Assembly (NCBI RefSeq): GCF_000507245.1
Contig: NC_023035.1
Span: 757,001-821,000 of the forward strand
From: Salinispira pacifica
GTDB lineage: Bacteria; Spirochaetota; Spirochaetia; DSM-27196; Salinispiraceae
Direction of reading: 5' to 3'
DNA: 64,000 bases
The notes beneath the pieces were generated by a model. The model made no database searches. It saw only the letters and a program-made list of their open reading frames with translations, and was not told the origin of the DNA. A program made the position numbers and the translations under genes. Below, piece by piece: positions 44,301 to 54,187 of this stretch. Numbering within the stretch: the stretch's first letter is position 1; every line of letters starts with the position of its first letter.

Positions 44301-44568
44301 GCCGGGCTTCTGCAAGGGGTCTGCATGAAAGTCGGGCGAACTACGTGATCATCCGTGAATTATTGACTGGAACCAGGAGATCTCGGGAATCCGGGAGCTT
44401 CAATGCGTGCAGCGCCTGCCTGACTGGCAGGGTTCAATTGCTATGTAGTATGTCATCGGCGTGCAGCATGTGATCGGCGTGTGATATTAAACCGGCGTGT
44501 AGAAGTGAACTGCCGAGCCCGGCCGGGTACAGGATACAGCCGGGCTCGTTGGAATGCTGAATATTATC
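44301..44568. other. Non-coding gap between sugar ABC operon and GH16 gene
   Basis: I see no supported gene here. Small frames lack ribosome sites. The stretch has three loose copies of an (A/C)CGGCGTG motif at about 44455-44505. A hairpin follows (GAGCCCGG at 44515-44522 with CCGGGCTC at 44540-44547), which may end the GH16 transcript from the opposite strand, although no T-run follows it. Confidence 0.5.
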
Positions 44569-46929
44569 TTACCTTTTCTCCAGCTCAATCCAATTGAGAT
44601 TCAGACCGGATGCATAGACCCGCAGTTCCTGTTCTCCTGAATCCAGAGAGAGTGTACCTTCAATGGTGGTCCATTCCTGCCACCCTCCGCTGTACTCCAG
44701 CTGGAGCATCTCCATCCCGCTGCCGTTGAGCGCCGGCCGGATGCTGCCGCTGGTGAGATCTGTTGCAACCCGGTAGCGTATCAGGTATTCTCCCGCATCC
44801 TGTACGTCCAGATTGTAGGAGAGCCAGTCACCGTCTTCCAGCCAGCCCACATTAAGCCCGCCTTCAGAGCTGGGCTGTGTGCGGGGAGCCGGGGACTTAC
44901 CGAAGAAATCCTCCGCCTCTATCCGGGTTATGCCCGATCCGACCTCAACCGGAGGAGGAATGAATTCCAGGGATACATTATCAAGATACACATCCCTGGT
45001 AATTACCCCGGTGGGCAATGCATAGAGACTGAATATTCCCGCACCGCCGGCCTGGCCGGAAGTGGAGAAGGGATTGCTGAAGGTCTTCCATTCTTCTGTG
45101 AGGGTAATCTCATTTCTGCCGGAATAGGAAAATGCATCCCCTGCCGAACCGATGCCCGTGACAACGGGGCGTTCCTTGCTGGAACGTGCATCAAAACTGA
45201 GAATGTAGCTGGAAGAGGGGCGGATATCCAGACCCTTCTGACGCAGCACCACCGATTCCTCGTCATCACCGCTCCAGGCAATGAATATGCGGAGAGCCCG
45301 TTCACCTACCTGGGGGTTTACCCGCAGTTCCGCTTCAGAATCCCCGTCGGTTTCCAGCTCCCAGAACTCCGTTCGTTTCGTTCCAAGCTCAAATCCGCCG
45401 TTATAGATCAGTTCATTGCCGGGAAGCATGGGCTTGATCAGGGCTTCAGTGTTTCCGGATTCTCCGGCGGCTGCATCTGCGCTCTGGGCGGCGTCTCCCG
45501 CCGCCCCGTCCAGGTTTTCAAGACGGGCATCATCTATCCAGACATCGGCATCCGAAAGGCCCATGTTGAACTCGTATCTGGCCAGAACATCGCTTTCCTC
45601 GGACATGGTGAATTCAAAGCTGTATTCCTTCATTTCGGTATCGATGCTGATGTACCGTTCACCGGAATATGCAGCCCAGCCCCGGGGTGCGAGACCGCCC
45701 ATTTTGACCATGATATCCCGTTCCTCAGCTGCACGGGCTTTGAAGCTCACCCGGTAGTTTGCGCCCTTCTGCAGGTTCATCTGCTGCTGAATCAGCTGGT
45801 TGGCCCAGATCTGGTTTCCCGGCCGGGATATTTGAATATGAACTTCTCCGTCATCCCACAGCGCAGACCCCGAGCCGCCCTCAAAGTTGCCGAACTCCCA
45901 GTAATCCAGCTCATCCGAGAAGCTGCCGTTGTACACCAGGTTCCCATCGGCTGTGGGTGCTCTGCCCTCCGGTGCTTTCTCTTCCTCGCCTTCGCTATCA
46001 GGTGCCCGGGCGGCAGGATATCCGTCGGGTTTCTCATATACTCTGATGTAATCAACTTCCATCTGTTGGGGGAACCGGGTGGTTTCATCAGGATATCCCG
46101 GCCAGTTACCTCCCACTGCCAGGTTCAGCTGCAGATAGAATGAACGGTCAAAGGGTGCAGGCCAGGTGTAATCCGCAGGCTGCCCCTCTTTCCGGGAGAA
46201 CCATTCGCTTTGTGTCCGATACAGGTTCCCGTCCACATACCAGCGGAAGATTCCCGGCTCCCATTCCAGGGCGAAGGTATGAAAATCATCGGAGAATTTT
46301 CCTTCCGGGAGAGGGTATGAACTGCCTGTGTAGGTGTGGGGCAGCCCGTAATGGAGGGTACCGTGTACGGTATCAGGTTCATGCCCCACCAGTTCCACAA
46401 TATCAATTTCACCTGAGCTGGGCCATTGACCGTAGAGCTCATAATCCGTGGGCATCATCCAGATTGCAGGCCATATGCCCTGACCTTCAGGCAGTTTGGC
46501 GCGGAATTCAAAGCGTCCGTACAGCCAGTCCGCCTTGTCCTGTGTGGTGATCTTTGCGGATGTATAGGGGCTACCCTGAAAAGGTTCATCATGGGCCTGA
46601 ATAATCAAACGGCCCTTTTCAACCCGTACGTTTTTTTCCCGGTCGCTGTAATACTGCAGCTCATTATTGCCGTATCCCCCTGCGCCGATCACATAGTTCC
46701 ACACCTGAGCATCCAGGCTGTCACCGGAAAAATCCTCTTCCCAGACCAGATGCCATTGATCTTGCAGTTCTGCCATATCAGTATCGGTCCCCGCCGTCTG
46801 CAGGTTGGTGCATGAGGTCCAGGCAGAAAGCAGGATGATTAATCCTGCAGCCGCTATTGCAGCCATTCCGCCGGTACCAATACCCCGGCGATAGCGCCGG
46901 GGTGCGTCAGGTTTGTGCAATCTGTTCAT
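44569..46929 (-). CDS. GH16 endo-beta-glucanase lipoprotein with carbohydrate-binding modules
   Basis: This is a surface-anchored laminarinase-like enzyme. A hydrophobic signal ends at C40 (LSAWTSC), a relaxed lipobox. Residues about 55-300 form the GH16 catalytic domain, with the nucleophile and acid in GEIDIVE (E174, D176, E179) and a WPAIWMMP segment typical of beta-1,3-glucanases. Two CBM4/9-like modules follow, opening with LVYNGSFSDELDYWEFG and LIYNGGFELGTKRTEFWEL. A CBM6-like C-terminus (RIEAEDFFG to LNLNWIELEK) ends the 786-residue protein. It overlaps the phosphorylase stop by one base, so it is the second gene of that operon. It would cut beta-glucan outside the cell and release oligosaccharides for import. 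Confidence 0.92.
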   Translation of the reverse strand: MNRLHKPDAPRRYRRGIGTGGMAAIAAAGLIILLSAWTSCTNLQTAGTDTDMAELQDQWHLVWEEDFSGDSLDAQVWNYVIGAGGYGNNELQYYSDREKNVRVEKGRLIIQAHDEPFQGSPYTSAKITTQDKADWLYGRFEFRAKLPEGQGIWPAIWMMPTDYELYGQWPSSGEIDIVELVGHEPDTVHGTLHYGLPHTYTGSSYPLPEGKFSDDFHTFALEWEPGIFRWYVDGNLYRTQSEWFSRKEGQPADYTWPAPFDRSFYLQLNLAVGGNWPGYPDETTRFPQQMEVDYIRVYEKPDGYPAARAPDSEGEEEKAPEGRAPTADGNLVYNGSFSDELDYWEFGNFEGGSGSALWDDGEVHIQISRPGNQIWANQLIQQQMNLQKGANYRVSFKARAAEERDIMVKMGGLAPRGWAAYSGERYISIDTEMKEYSFEFTMSEESDVLARYEFNMGLSDADVWIDDARLENLDGAAGDAAQSADAAAGESGNTEALIKPMLPGNELIYNGGFELGTKRTEFWELETDGDSEAELRVNPQVGERALRIFIAWSGDDEESVVLRQKGLDIRPSSSYILSFDARSSKERPVVTGIGSAGDAFSYSGRNEITLTEEWKTFSNPFSTSGQAGGAGIFSLYALPTGVITRDVYLDNVSLEFIPPPVEVGSGITRIEAEDFFGKSPAPRTQPSSEGGLNVGWLEDGDWLSYNLDVQDAGEYLIRYRVATDLTSGSIRPALNGSGMEMLQLEYSGGWQEWTTIEGTLSLDSGEQELRVYASGLNLNWIELEKR

Positions 46930-49900
46930 TATTTTCCCCCTTTTATCGTCACCGTCACTGCAGTGACGCTTCCGTCCCTCAGGAATATGTTCCGGGACAA
47001 TTCTTCAGAGATCTCAAGCCCGGAAATGACTACGGACTCTTCACCGGATCTATCTATTTCGATTCTGTTCTCTTTTGCCCGTGCCACAGTGAACCTGATG
47101 CCGCAGAACTGAAAACTGAAGCGATCCTCACCGGGAATCCACTGGTCATCCAGTATCAGCTCGGGCATGAAGAAGATGCGCCCGTCCCGGATTACCATTC
47201 CGAGTTCTGCAAACCGGGTGAGAACCTCTTCTTTTACCTGACCGGTCATTCCCGGCTGTTTCGCTCCCTGTTCCCAGGGGCTGTGGGAGTAGGGGTCCAG
47301 GGGGACGGCTCCGTATTCCAAAGGCGTCTTGTTGAACCCGAGTCCCCGGCGGATATCGATATATTGCCTTTTGAGTCTGGAGACTGATTCCGGTGAATCC
47401 CCCCTGAGGACTGCGTCGGTGAGACGCTCCTGTACCGCCAGCAGAAGTTTGGAAACCATGTGCCAATAAATGCTTCCCAGACCTTCATATGCAAAAAAGG
47501 TTCCTGATCTTCCGGTGAACATCCGGTGCTGGAAGATTTCTTCAAACAGGCGGAGCAGTTCCGCTCGGTGTGATTCAGATAGAAAGGAAGCCCGTTCTTC
47601 CAGATCCCCGGCATTTCTGAAATCGCCGTGGAAGTGCCAGCTGCCGTTATCATCTCTGATGAGGAGTTCCTGCAGGCGGGGGTGTGTTTTCAGCTCAGGG
47701 GAAAGCCTGTTCATGTGTTCCTCAGTCACCGAGTTCTTATCCAGAAACCTGGAAACATGACGATAGGGGTAGAGCATGTAGGATTTCTGATCCTCACGGT
47801 AGAGGGGGCCTTTTTTCAGCAGATCCAGAATGCGGATAATTTCTTCGCTGGGGTAAATATCCAGTGAGAGTCCTGCAACCTGTCCCTCCAGCATGGGGTA
47901 CAGGGGGTGCACCTTCGCCGATCGATCCCGTAATTCCAGCACCATATAGGATTCAAAGCTTCCGTCTTCCATGCGGGTTGAATCGATGGTGCGGATGAAG
48001 CTGGTTTTGCAGTCGGTGAGAAATTCAAGAATGGCGTTACGTTTCAGGTTTACGGTTTTTCCGCTGAAACCCCGGTCATATACGCTCTTTCTGTACTGCC
48101 CGGCTGCCGTACCCAGCTCTTTCAGCACGGAATATCTCTTTTGTGGATCGCTGTGGGCATCATCAGGCAGAGCCTGAAAGGTTTTTCTGCCTTTCTCCAG
48201 CCAGCTGTACACTTCTTCATGAATTTCCACATGGCTGTCATCAACGAGATTCAGCAATGATTCAATCTGTTCGATGAAGCGCAGCAGATAGCTGAGAGTC
48301 ACCATGGAGAGTCCCCAGCCTGCCAGTGCATTATTGGCATCATTCCATTCAGGCCTCTGGGTGTTCATCCAGATGCCGCCTCCGGGAACGTAGTTCGCAG
48401 CCTTGGCCAGAAGCAGAATAAAGAGCTTTTCCAGAAACCCGGTCTTCATCGGCAGGTTCTCGCCGTCGGGAATGAGGGCTGCGTCGGCTCCCAGCTCCTT
48501 TCTGCGGGATGCAATGCTCTCATCCAGCTCATAGTCGAAGCTGATTGAATTGTAGGGGTCTTTTTCCAGCCGGGAAAAATCTGCAATTCGGTAGGGAACC
48601 CGGGCAAAAGTGAACATCCTGGTGTGAAACAGCCGCGAAAGACCTTCCGGGAGGAAGTGTGCGGCATTTTCCAGAAGTTTGGTCAGATAAATAATCTGAT
48701 GATCGCTCCAGTATCCGATATTCGCCCAGGGGTTCTCCGGCTCGGGAACCTCCCAGTCGATGCCTTTCTGGGAAATTCTGTAGGGATTATACCCGTCTAT
48801 GGTGGTGGCGTTCAGAAATTTCGTGATCACAGACAGATAAAACTGAGGGTATGAGAAGCACAGAGCCTCCCAGTTCTGAAATATATCCCGCCAGTTGCCC
48901 TGGTATCCGGTTACCGGTTCATTATTCTCATCCCTGGTTTTAATAAAGAACATATTCCAGGGACGACTTGGATCGCCGTGACGGCGGCTGAAATTCAGGG
49001 GGAGATACTCAAAACTCATTCTGATCAAATCGGGATCACCGCTTTTCTGACAGATGTTCTGGAGTTCGCGAATGGATAGCTGGGAAGGAAGGGAGGACAG
49101 AAGTTCGCTTTGAGCCCGGTGGAGATGGGAATTCCATTCCTGAACAAAGTCTGCGAAATCACGGCCGTTGATTGTATATCCGTTGAGAAAATATCCGCCC
49201 CGCATCACGTTAAAGAGCACATTGAGACTGTGATGATACTGGCTTTCTTTGCTGCCGACCTCCTGCAGGCCGTCATTAAGCTCGAGAATCCGGATCAGAT
49301 CGTTCCGTGACCGCCTCAGATCCTCTTCAAGTTCCGTTTCCAGGGAACTCTTCTGCTCCAGAAGTTTCTTGCGAAGGTTGTGAACGCTTCTGTGATCCTG
49401 TTTCAGCTCGCCTACCATTCCCCAGCTTTTTGAGACGTTGCCGCCGGTGAGGGTGAAGTCGCAAATATATGCACCCCGCTGTCCCCGGATGTCGGTTTCG
49501 CTGCGGGTGGGCATGTTTTTCATGATATTTCCTGTCTGGGCCTCCGAAAGAAGAAGGGTGAAATCGGTAATTCCGTATGACCAGACTGTGGTGGCACGCA
49601 AGCTTTCACTGGGTTCGGCCTGGTCAGTGAGGGTAGCATTCAATGTGTAGATGCCCAGGCCGGTCTGGAGATCGGACTCATTTCTCTTATATGCATTCAG
49701 CAGATTGCTCATACCAGTTTGAAGCTGTTCGTGTACGCTGGCCGGAAGAATATTTCTGATACCGTCCAATATGCGGATCTGTTCTATATCTCCGTTATCC
49801 GCAGTAATGGAAGCTCCCCTGTGGATGCCGAAGCCGGGACTGGCTTCCCAGGAGTAGGAAAACGTGATGCCCAGATCGTGATTAATTTCTTCGAAGAGAA

Positions 49901-50300
49901 CGGCATCCCCGTATACTGCCTTATACAGGTTTCTGCTTGTATTGTAGAGTTCAGGGGCATCCCAAAGCAGCGGTTCCCAAAAATAGGTACCTGTGCAGGT
50001 TGTTACCAGGATTCTGGTGACCGGGCCGGTGTTCCTGAAGTTTTCGGTGATTTTATCCACGGTGTAATAGGGAAAAAGGGCGTTATCCCTGGATTCCCTG
50101 CCCGCAGAGATACCGCCGGTAGAGGAGAGGAACATCCAGATATTATCCGGGTTGGTTACGGACATAAAAAAGGGTTCCATGCAATCATAATCCGAAATAC
50201 GGTACCATTCCCGATTCTGTTTTCGCAGGATTTCCCCTTGGGGGATGATTTCCCGTGTATGCAGCGGGGACGTTCCGATTTTGAGTTGTTGAGTATTCAT
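46929..50300 (-). CDS. Large GH94-clan phosphorylase, probably beta-1,3-oligoglucan phosphorylase
   Basis: This cytoplasmic 1123-residue protein has no signal peptide. Its length and layout fit the GH149/GH161 beta-1,3-oligoglucan phosphorylases. It has an N-terminal beta-sandwich region, then a helical linker and an alpha/alpha barrel. The barrel carries QGNWRDIFQNWEAL and IGYWSDHQIIYLTKLLE. The catalytic acid is probably D654 in TQRPEWNDANNALAG, equivalent to the DWND motif of GH94. The reaction would be phosphorolysis of beta-1,3-glucan oligomers to glucose-1-phosphate. The ATG has AGGAG upstream. A LacI-type operator lies about 60 bases before the start. Substrate linkage is inferred from the adjoining GH16 and GH30 genes and not from this sequence alone. 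Confidence 0.8.
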   Translation of the reverse strand: MNTQQLKIGTSPLHTREIIPQGEILRKQNREWYRISDYDCMEPFFMSVTNPDNIWMFLSSTGGISAGRESRDNALFPYYTVDKITENFRNTGPVTRILVTTCTGTYFWEPLLWDAPELYNTSRNLYKAVYGDAVLFEEINHDLGITFSYSWEASPGFGIHRGASITADNGDIEQIRILDGIRNILPASVHEQLQTGMSNLLNAYKRNESDLQTGLGIYTLNATLTDQAEPSESLRATTVWSYGITDFTLLLSEAQTGNIMKNMPTRSETDIRGQRGAYICDFTLTGGNVSKSWGMVGELKQDHRSVHNLRKKLLEQKSSLETELEEDLRRSRNDLIRILELNDGLQEVGSKESQYHHSLNVLFNVMRGGYFLNGYTINGRDFADFVQEWNSHLHRAQSELLSSLPSQLSIRELQNICQKSGDPDLIRMSFEYLPLNFSRRHGDPSRPWNMFFIKTRDENNEPVTGYQGNWRDIFQNWEALCFSYPQFYLSVITKFLNATTIDGYNPYRISQKGIDWEVPEPENPWANIGYWSDHQIIYLTKLLENAAHFLPEGLSRLFHTRMFTFARVPYRIADFSRLEKDPYNSISFDYELDESIASRRKELGADAALIPDGENLPMKTGFLEKLFILLLAKAANYVPGGGIWMNTQRPEWNDANNALAGWGLSMVTLSYLLRFIEQIESLLNLVDDSHVEIHEEVYSWLEKGRKTFQALPDDAHSDPQKRYSVLKELGTAAGQYRKSVYDRGFSGKTVNLKRNAILEFLTDCKTSFIRTIDSTRMEDGSFESYMVLELRDRSAKVHPLYPMLEGQVAGLSLDIYPSEEIIRILDLLKKGPLYREDQKSYMLYPYRHVSRFLDKNSVTEEHMNRLSPELKTHPRLQELLIRDDNGSWHFHGDFRNAGDLEERASFLSESHRAELLRLFEEIFQHRMFTGRSGTFFAYEGLGSIYWHMVSKLLLAVQERLTDAVLRGDSPESVSRLKRQYIDIRRGLGFNKTPLEYGAVPLDPYSHSPWEQGAKQPGMTGQVKEEVLTRFAELGMVIRDGRIFFMPELILDDQWIPGEDRFSFQFCGIRFTVARAKENRIEIDRSGEESVVISGLEISEELSRNIFLRDGSVTAVTVTIKGGK

Positions 50301-50358
50301 TTCTGTCTCCTGACGAGTAATATGTGCGGGATAGTCTTACCACAGTAACATATAAATA

Positions 50359-50372
50359 TGTTTGCGTAAACA
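50359..50372. promoter_or_regulatory. LacI-type operator 1 (TGTTTGCGTAAACA)
   Basis: A 14-base near-palindrome with TGTTT/AAACA arms and a central CpG lies 59 bases upstream of the phosphorylase start. LacI-family repressors typically bind such CpG-centred sites. It pairs with a near-identical site at 50506. Confidence 0.7.
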
Positions 50373-50505
50373 CAAAGAATGTCCGGAGCAGCTTAAAAAA
50401 CAACCCGAAAACACCTTGTATTTGCTGCAGAAGAAGATAGTTATTGGGAATTATTCTGATACTCCAGATTCTGCGGAGACAGGTCGTGAAAATCTCTGAA
50501 AAAAA

Positions 50506-50519
50506 TGTTTACGGAAACA
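50506..50519. promoter_or_regulatory. LacI-type operator 2 (TGTTTACGGAAACA)
   Basis: This has the same TGTTT/AAACA arms as the site at 50359, 147 bases away, and lies 46 bases before the first permease start. The pair could bind the LacI protein encoded at 54188 and shut both divergent transcripts, possibly by looping. The remaining part of the 264-base gap shows no gene. Confidence 0.7.
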
Positions 50520-50564
50520 TGGACCCGTGCTACTGTTTTGTATTCACGAAACAGGACGGCATAT

Positions 50565-51485
50565 ATGAAATCGATAAAGCTGCCGGATAGACGGAAACTG
50601 ATCCGTTTCCGGTATCTCCTATATATGGCGGTACCCGCACTGGTATGGATGATTGTGTTTAATTACATCCCCATGTACGGAATCGTCATAGCGTTTAAAA
50701 ATTACCGGATCATTCAGAGTATCTCCGAGGCGCCCTGGGTCGGGCTGTACCATTTCAGGGAGCTCTTTGCAGAGGGTGATTTCTGGCGGGTTATGAAAAA
50801 CACCCTGGGAATCAGTTTCTACAAGCTTCTGATCGGTTTTCCCCTGCCGATTATTTTTGCGCTGTTTCTTAATGAGATTAAGAGTTTTCAATTCAAGAAG
50901 ACCGTACAGACGATTTCCTATCTTCCCCACTTCCTTTCATGGGTTGTTCTTGGGGGAATAATGATGAACTGGCTTTCTGATGTGGGGATCATCAATGAAA
51001 TACTCATGAAACTGGGCCTGATTGATGAACCGGCATTCTGGCTGGCCGAACCGGATAAATTCTGGGGCATAGTGGTTATTTCGGACATCTGGAAGGAACT
51101 GGGGTGGGGAGCAATTATTTATATCGCGGCGATATCCGGTATTGACCCCAGTCTTTACGAGGCTGCCACCATGGACGGCGCAGGGCGCTTTCAGAAAATG
51201 CGGCACATAACCCTTCCAAGCATTGCGGGAACCATTTCCATTCTCCTCATACTGGCCATCAGCGGAATTCTCAACACGAACTTTGACCAGATACTGGTAT
51301 TGAGAAACTCCCTGAATCAAAGCGCCAGTGATGTAATCGATGTATTTGTCTACCGGGTGGGGATCAGGAATGCCCGGTTCTCCTATGCCCAGGCAATCGC
51401 ACTTTTCAAATCCATTGTAGCTCTCATTCTTCTCTGGGGAGCAAACACCTTCTCCAGGAAGGTGAACGGACACTCTCTATATTAG
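50565..51485 (+). CDS. LplB-type oligosaccharide ABC permease
   Basis: This 306-residue permease with about six helices belongs to the LplB/YtcP-type importers for polysaccharide fragments. It opens with RYLLYMAVPALVWMIVFNYIPMYG, and the EAA loop is EAATMDGAGRFQKMRHITLPSIAG. The ATG at 50565 follows AGGACGG. An earlier ATG at 50505 overlaps operator 2 and is rejected. It is the first gene of a permease, permease, binding protein operon divergent from the phosphorylase. It should import beta-glucan oligosaccharides. No ATPase gene is linked. Confidence 0.9.
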   Translation: MKSIKLPDRRKLIRFRYLLYMAVPALVWMIVFNYIPMYGIVIAFKNYRIIQSISEAPWVGLYHFRELFAEGDFWRVMKNTLGISFYKLLIGFPLPIIFALFLNEIKSFQFKKTVQTISYLPHFLSWVVLGGIMMNWLSDVGIINEILMKLGLIDEPAFWLAEPDKFWGIVVISDIWKELGWGAIIYIAAISGIDPSLYEAATMDGAGRFQKMRHITLPSIAGTISILLILAISGILNTNFDQILVLRNSLNQSASDVIDVFVYRVGIRNARFSYAQAIALFKSIVALILLWGANTFSRKVNGHSLY

Positions 51486-51494
51486 GACGCGGGT

Positions 51495-52384
51495 ATGGCA
51501 ATAGCAGGAATGAAAAAACGAAAATTCGACCTATTCAATATAGTCAATATCAGTATCATGCTGATTATCTGCGGCGTAACCATTTATCCCATCTGGTATA
51601 CCGTGGTGCTTTCTTTCAATGACGGAAGCGATGCTCTTCTGGGGGCATCTACTGGTGGCCCAGGGAGTTCAGTCTGGAGAGCTATCAGGCGGTATTCCAG
51701 TCTCCGGATATTATATGGGCCTTCGTGATTTCTGTTCTCCGGACAGTGATCGGGACGGTTACCCATGTGTTTTTCACCGGAATGACGGCGTACGCCTTTT
51801 CCAAGAAACATCTGCCGTTCCGGGGATTTTTTCTGGCCGTGGGAACCTTCACCATGTTTTTCAACGGGGGGCTTATCCCCACCTTCCTGTTGTTTAAGGA
51901 GCTTCATCTTCTGGATAATTTCCTGGTCTACATTCTTCCGACCATGTTTAATTTTTTCCATCTGATCATTTTTATGTCGTTTTTCCGGGAACTGCCCGAA
52001 AGCATCGAAGAGTCGGCTCTTATGGACGGTGCAAATGAATTCATGATTTTCGTCAGAATTATTTTGCCCCTTTCAACTGCGGTAATCGCAACCATTGCTC
52101 TGTTTCACGGGGTCTGGCACTGGAATGATTATTTTTTCGGAGTGATTTTCATTAACAGCGAATCTCTTCAGCCCATTTCCTCCTACCTCTATCGGGTAAT
52201 TGCTGAAACCAGCTCCAATCAGATGCTGGCGAATATGCCCGAGGGCATGCGTTCCCAGTCGGTGACATCACAATCAATCAAACTGGCCACCATGATCGTG
52301 GCCACACTGCCAATTGTCGTTACATATCCGTTCCTGCAGAAATACTTTGTAAAAGGTCTGCTGATCGGATCAGTAAAAGGTTAA
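51495..52384 (+). pseudogene. LplC-type oligosaccharide ABC permease, frameshifted at 51641-51645
   Basis: The first frame (ATG 51495) encodes the N-terminal helix and loop to NDGSDALLG and then leaves frame, ending at 51728. The sequence in the next frame continues the protein as IYWWPREFSLESYQAVFQSP and then AFVISVLRTVIGTV, ending at 52384. One more G in the GGGGG at 51641-51645 joins them into about 296 residues. The second part has the EAA loop ESALMDGANEFMIFVRIILPL and ends LIGSVKG, normal for the family. The gene starts 10 bases after the first permease. Loss of this subunit would inactivate the importer unless the shift is a sequence error. Confidence 0.88.
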
Positions 52385-52410
52385 TTCCCTGAAGGGAATA
52401 TGGAGGTTGT

Positions 52411-54039
52411 ATGAACAGAATAGTGAATATTATTCTGGTGTTTGCCCTGGTGATGGGCATGCCGCTCTTCGCCGAAGGTCAAGCGGAAGATGGCGGTTCT
52501 GCGGGCGGATCAAATGTTGAGCTGAGTGCCGATCAGCCCGGTTGGAAGGTGGATACCAGCCCCATCACATTTGACTGGTATATTCATTTTTCGTGGTTTC
52601 CGTCCCAATGGGGTGAAGGAGATGCGGTTTCCCGGTATGTTACCGAGAAAACCGGTGTGGACATCAATTTCATCGTACCCGCAGGCAACGAAGCAGAGAA
52701 GCTGAATACCCTTATAGCCGGAGATCAGCTTCCCGACTTCATCACCCTGGGATGGTGGGAAGGACAGGTCAACGATATGATAGACGGGGATCTGGTGTAT
52801 GCTCTGGATGAACTGGCCGAGCAATACGATCCCTACTTCTTTGAGGTTGCCGTTGATGAACGTCTTGGATGGTATACCCGTGATGACGGTCACGTGTATG
52901 GATATCCCAACGCATCCTTCTCACCCTCCGACTATGATAAGTATGATCTGCCCTCGAATCAAACATTTCTGGTTCGAAAGGACATGTATGAAGCCCTGGG
53001 CGAACCGGAAATGCGCACCCCTGAAGGTTACCTGGATGCTCTGCGGCGGGCCAAAGAGATGTTCCCCGAGACCAGCGGACAACCCCTCATCCCCTTCGGA
53101 ATGCATGAGTTCGGCGACTCGGGAAACTACAGCCTGGAAGCATATCTGCAGAACTTCCTGGCCATCCCGTATGAAGAGAACGGTCAGCTGATCGACCGCT
53201 TCGCACATCCCGAATACAAACGCTGGCTTCTTACCCTCCGCCAGGCCCGGGAAGAAGGTCTAATTACCACCGATGTGTTTGTTGATAAACGGGCTCAGAT
53301 GGAAGAAAAGATCGCACAGGGGCGTTACTTTTCCATGCTGTATCAGCGGACCGACTTTGCAGGTCAGCAGCAGATTCTCTTCGAGAATGATCCCGACTCC
53401 ATCTACATTGCAGTGGACGGTCCGGCCAATTCGGACATGGATGATCCCAGGCTCGCAGGGCAGGGTGTTGCCGGCTGGACCATCACTCTTATATCCAAGA
53501 ACGTGGAAGATCCTGCACGGGCCATCCGTTTCATGAGCTATATGCTCAGTGAGGAAGGACAGAAGGATTTCTACCTGGGGGTTGAAGGTGTAACATGGGA
53601 AAACCGTGACGGCAAGGATCAGCTCACTCCAGAAGCCCTGGAAATGCTTCAGACAGACCGGGGACAATTCGATAAAGTCCATGGTGCAGTTACCACGTAC
53701 TGGATGCTTATGGACAACGCCATGTTTGCCCAGTGGGAACCCGAACCGGTGAGTCCCGGAAAGGAACTGGTGGAATGGACGCTTCCCTATACCGTCAGCT
53801 ATGCGGCGTATGACAATATTGCGCCCCCTGCAGGTACCGAGCTTGGTATTATCAGCAGTAAAATTGTAGAGCTCAGGGGAAAAATGCTTCCTGCATTGCT
53901 GAACGCTGAAAGCGAAGCCGAATTCGAAGAGATCTGGGACAGCTGGATTGAGCGAAAAGAAGAACTGGGTCTGGAAGAGCTGATGGAATATCAGCAGACC
54001 AAGGTGGATGTAAACAAGACCAAACTGGGGCTGAATTAA
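52411..54039 (+). CDS. LplA-type oligosaccharide-binding protein
   Basis: This 542-residue extracellular solute-binding protein has a signal peptide ending MPLFA, then EGQAEDGG. It has the large two-lobed layout of LplA/YtcQ proteins. TFDWYIHFSWFPSQWGEGD opens the mature domain, TGVDINFIVPAGNEAEKLN follows, and QLPDFITLGWWEGQV is in the hinge area. GGAGG precedes the ATG. A hairpin with T-rich tail closes the operon. It should bind the oligosaccharides released by the GH16 enzyme. Confidence 0.92.
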   Translation: MNRIVNIILVFALVMGMPLFAEGQAEDGGSAGGSNVELSADQPGWKVDTSPITFDWYIHFSWFPSQWGEGDAVSRYVTEKTGVDINFIVPAGNEAEKLNTLIAGDQLPDFITLGWWEGQVNDMIDGDLVYALDELAEQYDPYFFEVAVDERLGWYTRDDGHVYGYPNASFSPSDYDKYDLPSNQTFLVRKDMYEALGEPEMRTPEGYLDALRRAKEMFPETSGQPLIPFGMHEFGDSGNYSLEAYLQNFLAIPYEENGQLIDRFAHPEYKRWLLTLRQAREEGLITTDVFVDKRAQMEEKIAQGRYFSMLYQRTDFAGQQQILFENDPDSIYIAVDGPANSDMDDPRLAGQGVAGWTITLISKNVEDPARAIRFMSYMLSEEGQKDFYLGVEGVTWENRDGKDQLTPEALEMLQTDRGQFDKVHGAVTTYWMLMDNAMFAQWEPEPVSPGKELVEWTLPYTVSYAAYDNIAPPAGTELGIISSKIVELRGKMLPALLNAESEAEFEEIWDSWIERKEELGLEELMEYQQTKVDVNKTKLGLN

Positions 54040-54086
54040 TCAGCTCCCGGTTCACATCCCGAATCGGCCGGCAGGGCCGGGCTTCG

Positions 54087-54123
54087 CCGTCCCGGGTACA
54101 GAATGTATCCGGGACGGTTTATT
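54087..54123 (+). terminator. Terminator after the LplA-type gene
   Basis: CCGTCCCGG (54087-54095) pairs with CCGGGACGG (54109-54117), extended inward by GTACA/TGTAT, and is followed by TTTATTC. It separates the transporter operon from the LacI regulator. Confidence 0.8.
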
Positions 54124-54187
54124 CACACAACTCAGGGTTTTCGGATAGACTGATACCCGGGAAACACAGATGCCGGGGAGGCAAAGG

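Noticed and set aside
44301-44480. Small frame just after the sugar operon terminator
   Set aside because: It begins within the terminator, has no ribosome site and encodes a low-complexity peptide.
39554-51645. Phase variation through the G/C runs
   Set aside because: The runs are only 2 to 5 bases, too short for typical phase-variable tracts, and unrelated functions are affected.
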